Shown here: positions 50,755 to 58,557 of the stretch, piece by piece | Numbering within the stretch: the first letter of the stretch is position 1 | Layout: every line of letters starts with the position of its first letter | Assembly (NCBI GenBank): GCA_934513205.1 | Contig: CAKSWU010000001.1 | Location: 62,001 to 126,000, forward strand | Direction of reading: 5' to 3' | Origin: an uncultured Faecalibacterium sp. | GTDB taxonomy: Bacteria; Bacillota; Clostridia; Oscillospirales; Ruminococcaceae | DNA length: 64,000 nt | Notes under the pieces: model-generated | The model's database searches: none | Told to the model about the DNA's origin: nothing | What the model saw: the letters and a program-made list of their open reading frames with translations, nothing else | Translations under genes and position numbers: made by a program

Positions 50755-52941
50755 TCAGATACGGGAAGTATCCAGCTTGACTTCGTTGTTGTTGGCGTAC
50801 TTGTTGGGGCGCACCATCAGGTAGATGAACGCTGCCAGCACCACGATTGCCACCACGGTGAACAGACCAAAGTGCACCTCGCCGGTGATCAGGCCGCCCA
50901 GCTGATACACCACCAGTGCAGCGCAGTAGGCCAGTGCGCACATATAGCCGATGGCAAAGGCCGTCCACTTGCCGTTGTTCATCTCGCGCTTGATGGCACC
51001 CATGGCGGCAAAGCAGGGGGCGCACAGCAGGTTGAAGATCATAAAGGCGTAAGCGGACAGGGCGGTGTAGTCCTGTGCGACCGTTGCCCAGATCTCGTCG
51101 CCGTTCTCGGAAAGCTCGCCGCCGAAGTGGTACAGCACACCGAAGGTGCCCACCACGTTCTCCTTGGCGATCAGGCCGGAGACGGACGCCACGGTAGCCT
51201 TCCAGTTGCCGAAGCCCAGAGGTGCAAAGATCCATGCGACCTTGGTGGCGACGATGGCGAGGATGGAGTTGTCCTGATCCTCGATCATGCCAAAGGTGCC
51301 GTTCTCAAAGCCGAAGCCCTGTGCAAACCACAGGATGACGGTGGCGAGCAAAATCACAGAGCCTGCGCGCTTGATGAAGGACCAGCCGCGCTCCCAGGTT
51401 GCCCGCAGCACGTTGCCCCATGCGGGCACATGGTAGGCGGGCAGCTCCATGACGAAGGGAGCCGGGTCGCCCGCAAAGGCCTTGGTCTTTTTCAGCATGA
51501 TGCCGGAGCAGATGATGGCTGCCATGCCGATGAAGTAGGCAGACACTGCCACCAGCGAGGAGCCGCCGAACATTGCACCGGCGATGAGGCCGATGATGGG
51601 CATCTTTGCGCCGCAGGGGATGAAGCAGGTGGTCATAATGGTCATGCGGCGGTCACGCTCGTTCTCGATGGTACGGCTTGCCATCACGCCCGGCACGCCG
51701 CAGCCGGTGCCCACCAGCACCGGGATAAAGCTCTTGCCGGACAGGCCGAACTTGCGGAAGATACGGTCCATGATAAAGGCCACGCGGGACATATAGCCCA
51801 CGTCCTCCAGGATGGACAGCAGGAAGAACAGCACCAGCATCTGCGGCACAAAGCCCAGCACTGCGCCCACACCGGCCACGATGCCGTCCATGATCAGGCC
51901 GTACAGCCAGCCCGCCACGCCGATGCTTTCCAAAAAGCCGCCCAGCGCGTTCGGCACGATCTCGCCAAACAGCACATCGTTGGTCCAGTCAGTGGCAAAG
52001 GTGCCAATGGCCCAGCCGCCGTCCGCAATGGAGGTGCCCATGGACAGGGAGTACATCAGGTACATCACCACTGCAAAGATGGGCAGTGCCAGCACCCGGT
52101 TGGTGACGATGCGGTCGATCTTATCCGAGACGGTCAGGTGCTCCACGCGGGCCTTTTTCTTCACCGCCTTGTTCACCACGGTGTTGATGTAGGCGTAGCG
52201 CTGGTTGGTGATGATGCTCTCGGCGTCATCGTCCATCTCCTTCTCGCAGTCCTGAATGTGCTCGTCGATGTGGTCCACCAGTGCCTTGTCGAGCTCGAGC
52301 TCTGCCAGCACCTTCTCGTCCCGCTCGAAGAGCTTGACGGCGTACCAGCGCAGGAAACGGTCATCCACCTTGCCCTGAATGGACTCTTCGATGTGGGCAA
52401 TGGCGTGCTCCACACTGCCGGTGAACACATGGGGCAGCTCGCCGGTCTTGCCGGCCTTGGCAGCTGCCACCGCAGCCTTTGCGGCGGCCTCGGTGCCCTC
52501 GCCCTTCAACGCGCTGATCTCCACCGCCTGACAGCCCAGCTCTGCGCTCAGCTTCTTCAGGTCGATGGTGTCGCCGTTCTTGCGCACCAGGTCGATCATG
52601 TTCACCGCCATCACCACCGGGATGCCCAGCTCGATCAGCTGGGTGGTCAGGTAGAGGTTGCGCTCGATGTTGGTGCCGTCGATGATGTTCAGGATGGCGT
52701 CGGGCTTCTCCTTCACAAGGTATGTACGGGAGACCACCTCTTCCAGCGTGTAGGGGGACAGCGAGTAGATGCCGGGCAGATCCTGAATGATCACGTCCTT
52801 GTCACCCTTCAGCTTGCCTTCCTTTTTTTCCACGGTCACGCCGGGCCAGTTGCCCACATACTGGTTGGAGCCGGTCAGGTTGTTGAACAGGGTCGTTTTG
52901 CCGCAGTTCGGGTTGCCGGCCAGTGCAATTTTAATGCTCAT
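50755..52941 (-). CDS. feoB: Ferrous iron transporter B
   Basis: 728 aa. N-terminal GTPase domain with G1 G-N-P-N-C-G-K-T-T, G3 D-L-P-G-I-Y-S-L, G4 N-M-I-D; a helical regulator region; then the membrane part with two Gate domains (G-C-G-V-P-G-V-M-A-S-R and similar) and about nine to ten helices. The main Fe(II) importer in anaerobes. The start at 52939-52941 follows AAAGG. Downstream of two feoA genes. Confidence 0.96.
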   Translation of the reverse strand: MSIKIALAGNPNCGKTTLFNNLTGSNQYVGNWPGVTVEKKEGKLKGDKDVIIQDLPGIYSLSPYTLEEVVSRTYLVKEKPDAILNIIDGTNIERNLYLTTQLIELGIPVVMAVNMIDLVRKNGDTIDLKKLSAELGCQAVEISALKGEGTEAAAKAAVAAAKAGKTGELPHVFTGSVEHAIAHIEESIQGKVDDRFLRWYAVKLFERDEKVLAELELDKALVDHIDEHIQDCEKEMDDDAESIITNQRYAYINTVVNKAVKKKARVEHLTVSDKIDRIVTNRVLALPIFAVVMYLMYSLSMGTSIADGGWAIGTFATDWTNDVLFGEIVPNALGGFLESIGVAGWLYGLIMDGIVAGVGAVLGFVPQMLVLFFLLSILEDVGYMSRVAFIMDRIFRKFGLSGKSFIPVLVGTGCGVPGVMASRTIENERDRRMTIMTTCFIPCGAKMPIIGLIAGAMFGGSSLVAVSAYFIGMAAIICSGIMLKKTKAFAGDPAPFVMELPAYHVPAWGNVLRATWERGWSFIKRAGSVILLATVILWFAQGFGFENGTFGMIEDQDNSILAIVATKVAWIFAPLGFGNWKATVASVSGLIAKENVVGTFGVLYHFGGELSENGDEIWATVAQDYTALSAYAFMIFNLLCAPCFAAMGAIKREMNNGKWTAFAIGYMCALAYCAALVVYQLGGLITGEVHFGLFTVVAIVVLAAFIYLMVRPNKYANNNEVKLDTSRI

Positions 52942-52970
52942 TGCGGATACCTTTCCTCCCTTTGGTCCTA

Positions 52971-53192
52971 TCAGACCACTTCGATCATCTCAGCGTCGGC
53001 CTTGCGCACGCTCAGCTCGTAGTTGCGCACGGTCAGCTCCATGGGGTCGCCCAGCGGCGCCACCTTGCGCACATAGATCTGCACCCCCTTGGTGATGCCC
53101 ATATCCATGATGCGGCGCTTCACCGGGCCTTCGCCGTGCAGCCGTGCCACGGTGGCAGTCTCGCCCACCTTTACGTCTTTCAGTGTTTTCAT
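52971..53192 (-). CDS. feoA: FeoA family protein (second copy)
   Basis: 73 aa SH3-like domain: L-K-D-V-K-V-G-E-T-A-T-V, R-R-I-M-D-M-G-I-T-K-G and V-A-P-L-G-D-P are classic. Probably binds FeoB to adjust iron transport. It lies 29 bp before feoB. Preceded by AGGGAGGAAC. Confidence 0.93.
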   Translation of the reverse strand: MKTLKDVKVGETATVARLHGEGPVKRRIMDMGITKGVQIYVRKVAPLGDPMELTVRNYELSVRKADAEMIEVV

Positions 53193-53243
53193 CGTACTCG
53201 TTCCTCCCTTGCGTTATTTCATGCAGCACCGGGAAGGCGCTGC

Positions 53244-53459
53244 TCAGGCCACCATGATGCGGCTTGCCATGGTCTTATCCAGTGCCAGACGGCTCTGCTT
53301 GACCTGTACGATCAGGTTGCCCGCGATCTCGTTGACCACGGTCACTTCGCTGCCCACCACGAACCCCAGCTCGGCCAGATGCAGCCGCACCTCGTCCTTG
53401 CCGCTGATCCTGCGGATGGTGACCGTCTCGCCGGACCTTGCCATTGTCAAAGGCATCAT
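53244..53459 (-). CDS. feoA: FeoA family protein (first copy)
   Basis: 71 aa SH3-like domain, with H-L-A-E-L-G-F-V-V-G-S-E-V and a diverged second half (lacks the P-x-G-D-P turn seen in the other copy). The first gene of the feo operon, starting at 53457-53459. Tandem unequal FeoA genes are common in Clostridia; the copies probably have distinct roles. Confidence 0.9.
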   Translation of the reverse strand: MMPLTMARSGETVTIRRISGKDEVRLHLAELGFVVGSEVTVVNEIAGNLIVQVKQSRLALDKTMASRIMVA

Positions 53460-53499
53460 ACTTCCCCGCTTCCCTTCTTGTTCGTTCGCCTTACAGGCG

Positions 53500-53515
53500 G
53501 TTAGTCAGCTGTAAC
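53500..53515. promoter_or_regulatory. Palindromic operator O1 before feo
   Basis: GTTAGTCAGCTGTAAC, just downstream of the expected feo transcription start. Confidence 0.65.
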
Positions 53516-53528
53516 TATCAGCGCAAAT

Positions 53529-53557
53529 AGTTTACCGCCGCTAACCTCTCCTGTCAA
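53529..53557 (-). promoter_or_regulatory. Promoter of feo operon, overlapped by operator O2
   Basis: On the minus strand TTGACA, 17-bp spacer, TAAACT. O2 (GTTTACCGCCGCTAAC, 53530-53545) covers the -10 and half the spacer and lies exactly 30 bp from O1. Weaker relatives GTTAGTTCATATGAAC (53578-53593) and GTTAGCCAATGTTACC (53669-53684) lie upstream. Confidence 0.75.
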
Positions 53558-53797
53558 TAGATTTTCTGCATCTTGCAGTTAGTTCATATGAACAAACAAA
53601 TTTTATGCCGGAATCGGCCTGCATTTTCGTCAAAATCAGCAATAGCTAACTCTATTTTTTGAAGTAAAGTTAGCCAATGTTACCATTTTTGTGCCTTGCT
53701 CTGCCGTCATTTAGAGCAAGTTGACGAGAGAGGGCCCTCCAAAGAGGTGAGCTTTGTTCGTGCTGACCGCACACTTTGCGGTTTGACCGGGAGCGGC

Positions 53798-53950
53798 CTA
53801 GCCCTCTCAGTCACCTGCGGTGACAGATTCCCCAAAGGGAGCGGGGGCGGCGAAACCGGTCACTTTGTGGTTCTACCGGAAACTTTCCCGCACTGCCAAG
53901 GGCTCTCCCTTTGGGAGAGCTGCCGAGCGGAGCGAGGCTGAGAGGGCTAG
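53798..53950. repeat. R1 element with 13-bp inverted ends
   Basis: 153 bp, CTAGCCCTCTCAG to CTGAGAGGGCTAG. Confidence 0.9.
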
Positions 53951-54079
53951 GACGCTCCCCTCGCGCCGCCGCTTCCAACGGAAGCAGGCGCGGCAGATAC
54001 CACTTTCCGCATAAGCCCCTTCCGTGAAAATGCATCTTCCGGATGCGATGCCGTTCGCCGCACAAGCCCTTTCCGTGAA

Positions 54080-54190
54080 AACGGGACAGCGGAGCGCCCG
54101 CAGGCGCTCCGCTGTCCCAAACTTAAAAATATTTTTTCCTCTGAATATGGCCAGAGCGCAAGCGGAGGCCATTTCAAATCGTCCGCCCTG
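54080..54190 (-). repeat. R5 module variant
   Basis: Inverted orientation. The edge GACGATTTGAAATGG and GGCCATATTCAGAGG are kept, but the hairpin is a different sequence: GGGACAGCGGAGCG / CGCTCCGCTGTCCC, seen again at 62295. Confidence 0.8.
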
Positions 54191-54441
54191 CCATTGCCGC
54201 AGGACAGGATTTTTGCTTCCCGCGCAGAGCGTTTTCGCGTGGGACAGGCTTGATGCCTTTTGCAAAATGCATCGCCGCCGGGGATGTTCTCTTTTGCCAC
54301 CAAAAGAGAAGAAAAGTGCGGCGGTGCCCGCAGGGCATGAAAGCCCCAGTGGGGCTTTTAAGCCGCAGACCGGTTTGCGCAGCAAATGCCGCGTGTTCAG
54401 CGCGGCAAGGTCACAGCGATTTCGACGCGCTGGACCCACGA

Positions 54442-54583
54442 GAAAGGGGCTGCTCGCCCCTTTCAGACCCCAAAGAGGAAGTCGGACCGGAAAAAATCTA
54501 GCCGCTTCGCTCAACGATTTTTTCTCGGCCCTCCATCTGCAGCCCCTCAGCCGCTGCGGCGGCAGCTCCCCCAAGGGGAGCGG
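54442..54583 (-). repeat. R2 block, copy 3 (inverted)
   Basis: 142 bp, reverse complement of the 30149 block. Confidence 0.9.
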
Positions 54584-54625
54584 GGGCGGCAAAACCGGTC
54601 ACTTTGCAGTTTGACCGGCAGCGGC

Positions 54626-54836
54626 CTAGCCCTCTCAGACATCTCGCTTTGCTCGATGCCAGATTCCCCTTTTTGTCGCTGCGCGACATCTTCCCCCGGC
54701 GCGGGGGAAGTCTTTCCTCAAAGGGGGAGCCCTTGGCATAGCGGGAAAGTTACTGGGTGAATTGCAAAGTATGCGGTTTCGCCAGAGGCTCTCCCTTTGG
54801 GAGAGCTGCCGAGCGGAGCGAGGCTGAGAGGGCTAG
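54626..54836. repeat. R1 element with internal insertion
   Basis: 211 bp with both 13-bp ends intact, enlarged by an R7 segment containing GTCGCTGCGCGACATC and CCCCCGGCGCGGGGGAAG. The same insertion, inverted, is in the 57083 copy. Confidence 0.85.
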
Positions 54837-54907
54837 CCCGCTCCCCCCGCGCCGCCGCTTCCAACGGAAGCAGGCGCGGCAGATGCTGCCTGCCGTCTGA
54901 GCCCCTT

Positions 54908-55022
54908 CCGTGAAAATGCAATGCCGGACAGCCCGCAGGCTGTCCGGCATTGCTCTATCAAAAATATTTTTTCCTCTGAATATGGCCAGAGCGCAAGCGG
55001 AGGCCATTCCAAATCGTCCACC
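54908..55022 (-). repeat. R5 module (inverted)
   Basis: Hairpin GCAATGCCGGACAGCC arms identical or nearly so to the other copies, A/T run, GGCCATATTC and edge GACGATTTGGAATGG at 55005-55020. Confidence 0.85.
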
Positions 55023-55037
55023 CTGCCCAAACAACAC

Positions 55038-55076
55038 GACCGCCCGGTGCAGGGGTCAGGTCTGCACCGGGCGGTC
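55038..55076 (-). terminator. Long hairpin downstream of DUF3793 gene
   Basis: A perfect 15-bp GC-rich stem GACCGCCCGGTGCAG / CTGCACCGGGCGGTC. The minus-strand T tract is weak (GTGTTGTTT). Confidence 0.55.
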
Positions 55077-55166
55077 ATGTGTCAAAAGGAGGATCTTGTT
55101 CCCGCCCATGAGCTCCACAGGCGGGTGCCAGGATAAAAGAGAGTATAAAAAGAAAATGTCAAAAAT

Positions 55167-55745
55167 TTACACCGCCACGGCAAGGCGGAAAATGGGCGTT
55201 CCGCTGTGGAACAGCCGCAGATACACCGCCGTGCACTTGGACAGCTGGGCAAAGTGCTGCCGGGCGGCCACCGGGTCGCTGTAAGATTTCCAGCAGCCGC
55301 AGCAGGTAAAGTTCTGCCCCCGGTTCTGGATAAAGCCCACCACATCCGCCAGCGGATACCCCAGAAAAACACCGATCTCATGCGGAAATCCCGCCCCGCA
55401 GCACAGCCGCCGGGACAGCTGGTCCAGCAGCACGGCGCAGTCCATGGGCTGTTCCGGCAGGCGGTAGCCCTCCCGGGACAGAAAGTCCCGCACCGTATCC
55501 TCCGACAGCACGGCGGCCAGCCTGCTTTCGCGGTAGACGTACACCAGATACTGCCGGGTGACGGCACAGCCTTTCAGCACCCGCACCCGCAGACCCTTGG
55601 GGTTCAGCTGGGCATTCCAGCCCGCCACCCGCCGGGCAAGGTCGGCGCAGTCGCCGGTCTCGTAGCGGAACAGGCCCGCCGCTTTCAGCCCCGCCAGCAC
55701 CGGAGCACATTGTTCGATCATTACGGTCTCAAAATTGCGTTCCAT
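55167..55745 (-). CDS. DUF3793 family protein
   Basis: 192 aa soluble protein. Family features: C-A-P-V-L-A-G-L-K near the start, a central V-Y-V-Y-R, then H-E-I-G-V-F-L-G-Y-P-L-A-D-V-V-G-F and C-C-G-C-W-K near the C-terminus. Members often neighbour Feo or flavodoxin genes; biochemical role unknown. AAAGGAG precedes the ATG at 55743-55745. Its promoter carries a perfect copy of the feo-type operator, placing it in the same regulon. Confidence 0.8.
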   Translation of the reverse strand: MERNFETVMIEQCAPVLAGLKAAGLFRYETGDCADLARRVAGWNAQLNPKGLRVRVLKGCAVTRQYLVYVYRESRLAAVLSEDTVRDFLSREGYRLPEQPMDCAVLLDQLSRRLCCGAGFPHEIGVFLGYPLADVVGFIQNRGQNFTCCGCWKSYSDPVAARQHFAQLSKCTAVYLRLFHSGTPIFRLAVAV

Positions 55746-55895
55746 GGCGGTTCTCCTTTGGCGGCAGTTCGGGCGGCGGTGTCGGGGTCAGTGTGCCCCG
55801 GATACCGGGCGGTTATAAGTAAGGCAAAACTAACCAGTACCCCAAAAAGAATCGGCACGCTCGGGCTGCGGGCACTGCCGGTGGGGTCCTATGTG

Positions 55896-55911
55896 GTTAG
55901 TTGTTTCTAAC
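55896..55911. promoter_or_regulatory. Palindromic operator before DUF3793
   Basis: GTTAGTTGTTTCTAAC, placed 6 bp after the -10 of the promoter at 55918-55947, so a bound repressor would cover the start site. Confidence 0.7.
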
Positions 55912-55917
55912 GTCCGT

Positions 55918-55947
55918 AGTGTACCACAGCACCGCAGGCCATGTCAA
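55918..55947 (-). promoter_or_regulatory. Promoter of DUF3793 gene
   Basis: On the minus strand TTGACA, 18-bp spacer, TACACT. Confidence 0.75.
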
Positions 55948-56034
55948 GCCTTTTGGACAAAAAAGTTATTTATGGCAAACCGTGCCGAGATCCCTTTCCG
56001 GCGGATGAGGGCGCAGGCAGCGTTCCTGAAATCA

Positions 56035-56197
56035 CCCCTCATCCGCTTTCCTTCGTTCAGCACCTTCCCCCCAAGGGGGGAAGGCTTCAGCGGTGGCGGG
56101 AAAGTTACCGGATAAATTGCAAAGTGTGCGGGCAGGCAAAAGCCTTCCCCCGGTCGGGGGAAAGTGGATGCGACCAACGGGAGCAGACGGATGAGGG
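56035..56197. repeat. Diverged R1-like element
   Basis: 163 bp with inverted ends CCCCTCATCCG / CGGATGAGGG and internal CCTTCCCCCCAAGGGGGGAAGG. It keeps the R1 core words GGGAAAGTTACCGG and TTGCAAAGTGTGCGG. Confidence 0.7.
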
Positions 56198-56312
56198 CGC
56201 AGTTGCCCCCTCATTCTGCGCTGTGCGCTACCCTTCCGGCGGCGGTTATGATATAATCGGGGTATTATCGGGTCTGCCCCTTGGGGCGCACCCCTGCAAG
56301 GAGGCCAAACCC

Positions 56313-56912
56313 ATGCCCACCCCCATCACCGCTTCCGCCCTGTCCGCGCTGCTTGCCGCCGCGCTGGCGCAAAAGCCCACAAAGCCGCTGGTGCTTGCGC
56401 TGGACGGCCCCTGCGGCAGCGGCAAAACCACCCTTGCCAACGCACTGGCAGCGCAGTTCCCCGGCTGCACCGTCCTGCACACCGATGACTTCTACCTGCC
56501 GCCCGCCCGGCGCAGCCCGGACTGGGCGCACACCCCCTGTGCCAACATGGACCTTGCCCGCCTGCGGGACGAAGCCCTGCGCCCGGCTTACGCAGGGCAG
56601 ACGGTGGCTTACCGGGCGTACAGCTGCCGGGAGGGGGCCTACCAGCCCGCCGTGCAGCTGCCCGCGCAGCCGCTGGTGATCTTAGAGGGCAGTTACAGCC
56701 ATCACCCGCTGCTGCGCCCCTGCGAGACGCTGCGGGTGTTCGTGACCTGCACCAAGGCCGAGCAGACCCGGCGCTTACAGGCGCGGGAGGGCGCGCGCTG
56801 CGCGGATTTTGCCGCCCGGTGGGTGCCGCTGGAGGAGGGGTACTTTGCCCGGTACGGCATTGCGGCTGCTGCGGATTTTGTGGTGGACACCACCCAAGGC
56901 GGGACGATTTAA
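56313..56912 (+). CDS. Uridine kinase-like P-loop ATPase, 3' end formed by repeat
   Basis: 199 aa. Walker A G-P-C-G-S-G-K-T-T (residues about 31-39) and H-T-D-D-F-Y, the pattern of uridine kinase/phosphoribulokinase-like enzymes, then V-I-L-E-G-S-Y-S-H-H. The substrate is uncertain. AAGGAGG precedes the ATG at 56313. The last codons (G-G-T-I and the TAA) belong to the R5 repeat edge GGGACGATTTAAAATG, so the insertion probably replaced the original C-terminus. Confidence 0.82.
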   Translation: MPTPITASALSALLAAALAQKPTKPLVLALDGPCGSGKTTLANALAAQFPGCTVLHTDDFYLPPARRSPDWAHTPCANMDLARLRDEALRPAYAGQTVAYRAYSCREGAYQPAVQLPAQPLVILEGSYSHHPLLRPCETLRVFVTCTKAEQTRRLQAREGARCADFAARWVPLEEGYFARYGIAAAADFVVDTTQGGTI

Positions 56913-57012
56913 AATGCGCGCCGCGTTGCTTTGCGCATATTCAGAGGAAAAAATATTTTTGATAGAGCAATGCCGGACAGCCTGCGGGCTGTCCGGCATT
57001 GCATTTTCACGG
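56900..57012 (+). repeat. R5 module fused to the kinase gene end
   Basis: Edge GGGACGATTTAAAATG supplies the stop codon; then GCGCATATTCAGAGG, A/T run and hairpin 56967-57002 followed by ATTTTCAC. Confidence 0.85.
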
Positions 57013-57082
57013 AAGAGGCTTGGACGGCAGGCAGCATCTGCCGCGCCTGCTTCCGTTGGAAGCGGCGGCGCGGAGCAGCGAG

Positions 57083-57285
57083 CTAGCCCTCTCAGCCTCG
57101 CTCCGCTCGGCAGCTCTCCCAAAGGGAGAGCCCTTGGCAGGGCGGGAAAGTTTCCGGTCAAACCGCAAAGTGTGCGGTTTCGCCAGAGGCTCCCCCTTTG
57201 AGGAAAGACTTCCCCCGCGCCGGGGGAAGATGTCGCGCAGCGACAAAAGGGGGAATCTGCCGCCGCAGGTGACTGAGAGGGCTAG
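57083..57285. repeat. R1 element with internal insertion
   Basis: 203 bp, 13-bp ends CTAGCCCTCTCAG / CTGAGAGGGCTAG, with the R7 segment (GATGTCGCGCAGCGAC) inside. Confidence 0.9.
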
Positions 57286-57328
57286 GCCGCTGCCGGTTGA
57301 ATTGCAAAGTGAACGGTAGCTGCCAACC

Positions 57329-57470
57329 CCGCTCCCCTTGGGGGAGCTGCCGCCGCAGCGGCTGAGGGGGTACAGATGGAGGACCGAGAAAAAATCGTTG
57401 AGCGAAGCGGCTAGATTTTTTCCGATCCGACTTCCTCTTTGGGGTCTGAAAGGGGCGAGTAGCCCCTTTC
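57329..57470 (+). repeat. R2 block, copy 4
   Basis: 142 bp, with two or three substitutions from copy 1 (e.g. CCGATCCGAC for CCGGTCCGAC). Confidence 0.9.
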
Positions 57471-57589
57471 TAACGGGTTGCGGCACCCAGCATCCGCTTC
57501 GTGCCTTGGGCGGCACTCGCGTCTTGCTGGCCGCTGCCCCAACAACTCCTCCCTGTTTCCGCCGCTGGCGGCGGTCGTCGTTGTTGCAT

Positions 57590-57667
57590 TGCGGGGTGGG
57601 TGGAGTCCAGAGGTAGGGAGGGGGGAGTCGGAACACCCCTCCCCACCTCTGGCCCAGCGGAGCGTCC
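57590..57667 (+). repeat. R3 block, copy 2
   Basis: 78 bp long-hairpin block identical in its arms to 48521-48600. Confidence 0.85.
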
Positions 57668-57724
57668 AGTCCGCTTGCGTCAGGCAGAAACCTGCCCCGC
57701 AGCACCGCTGCGCGGCAATGGGGG

Positions 57725-57768
57725 CGGGACGATTTAGAATGCGCGCCGCGTTGCTTTGCGCACCTTGC
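57725..57768 (+). repeat. R5 edge only
   Basis: GGGACGATTTAGAATG then CGCGCCGCGTTGC; no hairpin follows. Confidence 0.65.
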
Positions 57769-57835
57769 CCAAAAAGACGGGAAATCTTTTTCTCTCCCCC
57801 TGCGGGAATGGGGGTTGTTTTGCATCGAATCGCTC

Positions 57836-57865
57836 TTGCGGGGGGCGGGCGGTATCTGATATACT
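57836..57865 (+). promoter_or_regulatory. Promoter of lipoprotein gene
   Basis: TTGCGG, 18-bp spacer, TATACT. Confidence 0.5.
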
Positions 57866-57920
57866 TAAAGTACTGAGAAAACCTACGCCAGACTGTAAGA
57901 AAGATTGGAGGCTGACCCTT

Positions 57921-58460
57921 ATGAAAAAGCTGGCAAGACTGACCGCCCTTTTGCTCACCGGCGCACTGCTGCTGGTGCTGACCGCCTGCGGTGCTGCGCC
58001 GGGCGGCAGCGCTAGCATGACCCCCGAGGAAATAGCGGCAAAGCAGCGTCTGCTGGACGAGATCAACAACTACCGCGCAAGCCTTGACCCTAGCCTTGCG
58101 CCGCTGGTGGAAGTAAAACAGCTCTCTGATGCCGAGCAGGAGTTGACAGATCACTTCCGCACCGCCGGTAAGACCATGCTGCCAATGAGCGAAGCAGATA
58201 AAGCCATTGATCGTTTGACCAGCAAGACTAAGGGCTGGTATTCAGATATGGATTTTGGCTCTGCTTGGGTTATTGAGGATAACAAGTGGATCTACATTCT
58301 GACTGCCAAGGTTCCAGCCAATACCCCGGAGGGCAAGGCAGAGTTGTTGACAGCATTGAAAGGCTCTAGTGTTTTTAATGATACAGATTACACGAGCATC
58401 GGCATTGCCGTTGTGACTGTCAACGGACAGATGTACTGGACCTGCAGCGTGTATTACTGA
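57921..58460 (+). CDS. Lipoprotein, possibly CAP/SCP-like domain
   Basis: 179 aa. Signal peptide with K-K then a hydrophobic run and lipobox L-T-A-C at residues about 20-23. The mature part has L-L-D-E-I-N-N-Y-R-A near its start and ends I-G-I-A-V-V-T-V-N-G-Q-M-Y-W, which recalls CAP/SCP domains, although the usual histidine is unclear. The start at 57921 is preceded by TTGGAGG. The second half has lower GC and different codon use from its neighbours, hinting at transfer. Monocistronic. Confidence 0.75.
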   Translation: MKKLARLTALLLTGALLLVLTACGAAPGGSASMTPEEIAAKQRLLDEINNYRASLDPSLAPLVEVKQLSDAEQELTDHFRTAGKTMLPMSEADKAIDRLTSKTKGWYSDMDFGSAWVIEDNKWIYILTAKVPANTPEGKAELLTALKGSSVFNDTDYTSIGIAVVTVNGQMYWTCSVYY

Positions 58461-58501
58461 TCTCCCCTTCCCCGCATAGAACAGCACCCCTTGAACCAAA
58501 C

Positions 58502-58540
58502 AAAGCCGGACAGCCTGCGGGCTGTCCGGCTTTTGGTTTT
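58502..58540. terminator. Bidirectional terminator using the R5 hairpin core
   Basis: AAAGCCGGACAGCC / GGCTGTCCGGCTTT with loop TGCG, then TGGTTTT. The central 24 bases equal the core of the R5 hairpin. Confidence 0.9.
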
Positions 58541-58557
58541 GCTTGGTTTACAGGCTC

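Noticed and set aside
50587..53022. 814-codon plus frame opposite feoB
   Set aside because: Shadow of feoB; composition rich in His and Gln, no ribosome site.
53873..54592. Protein-like frames recurring in the repeat clusters (also at 46429-48666, 57007-57825 and 61597-62430)
   Set aside because: The same peptide words appear in several frames and both strands because the DNA modules repeat; there are no consistent starts, ribosome sites or codon bias.
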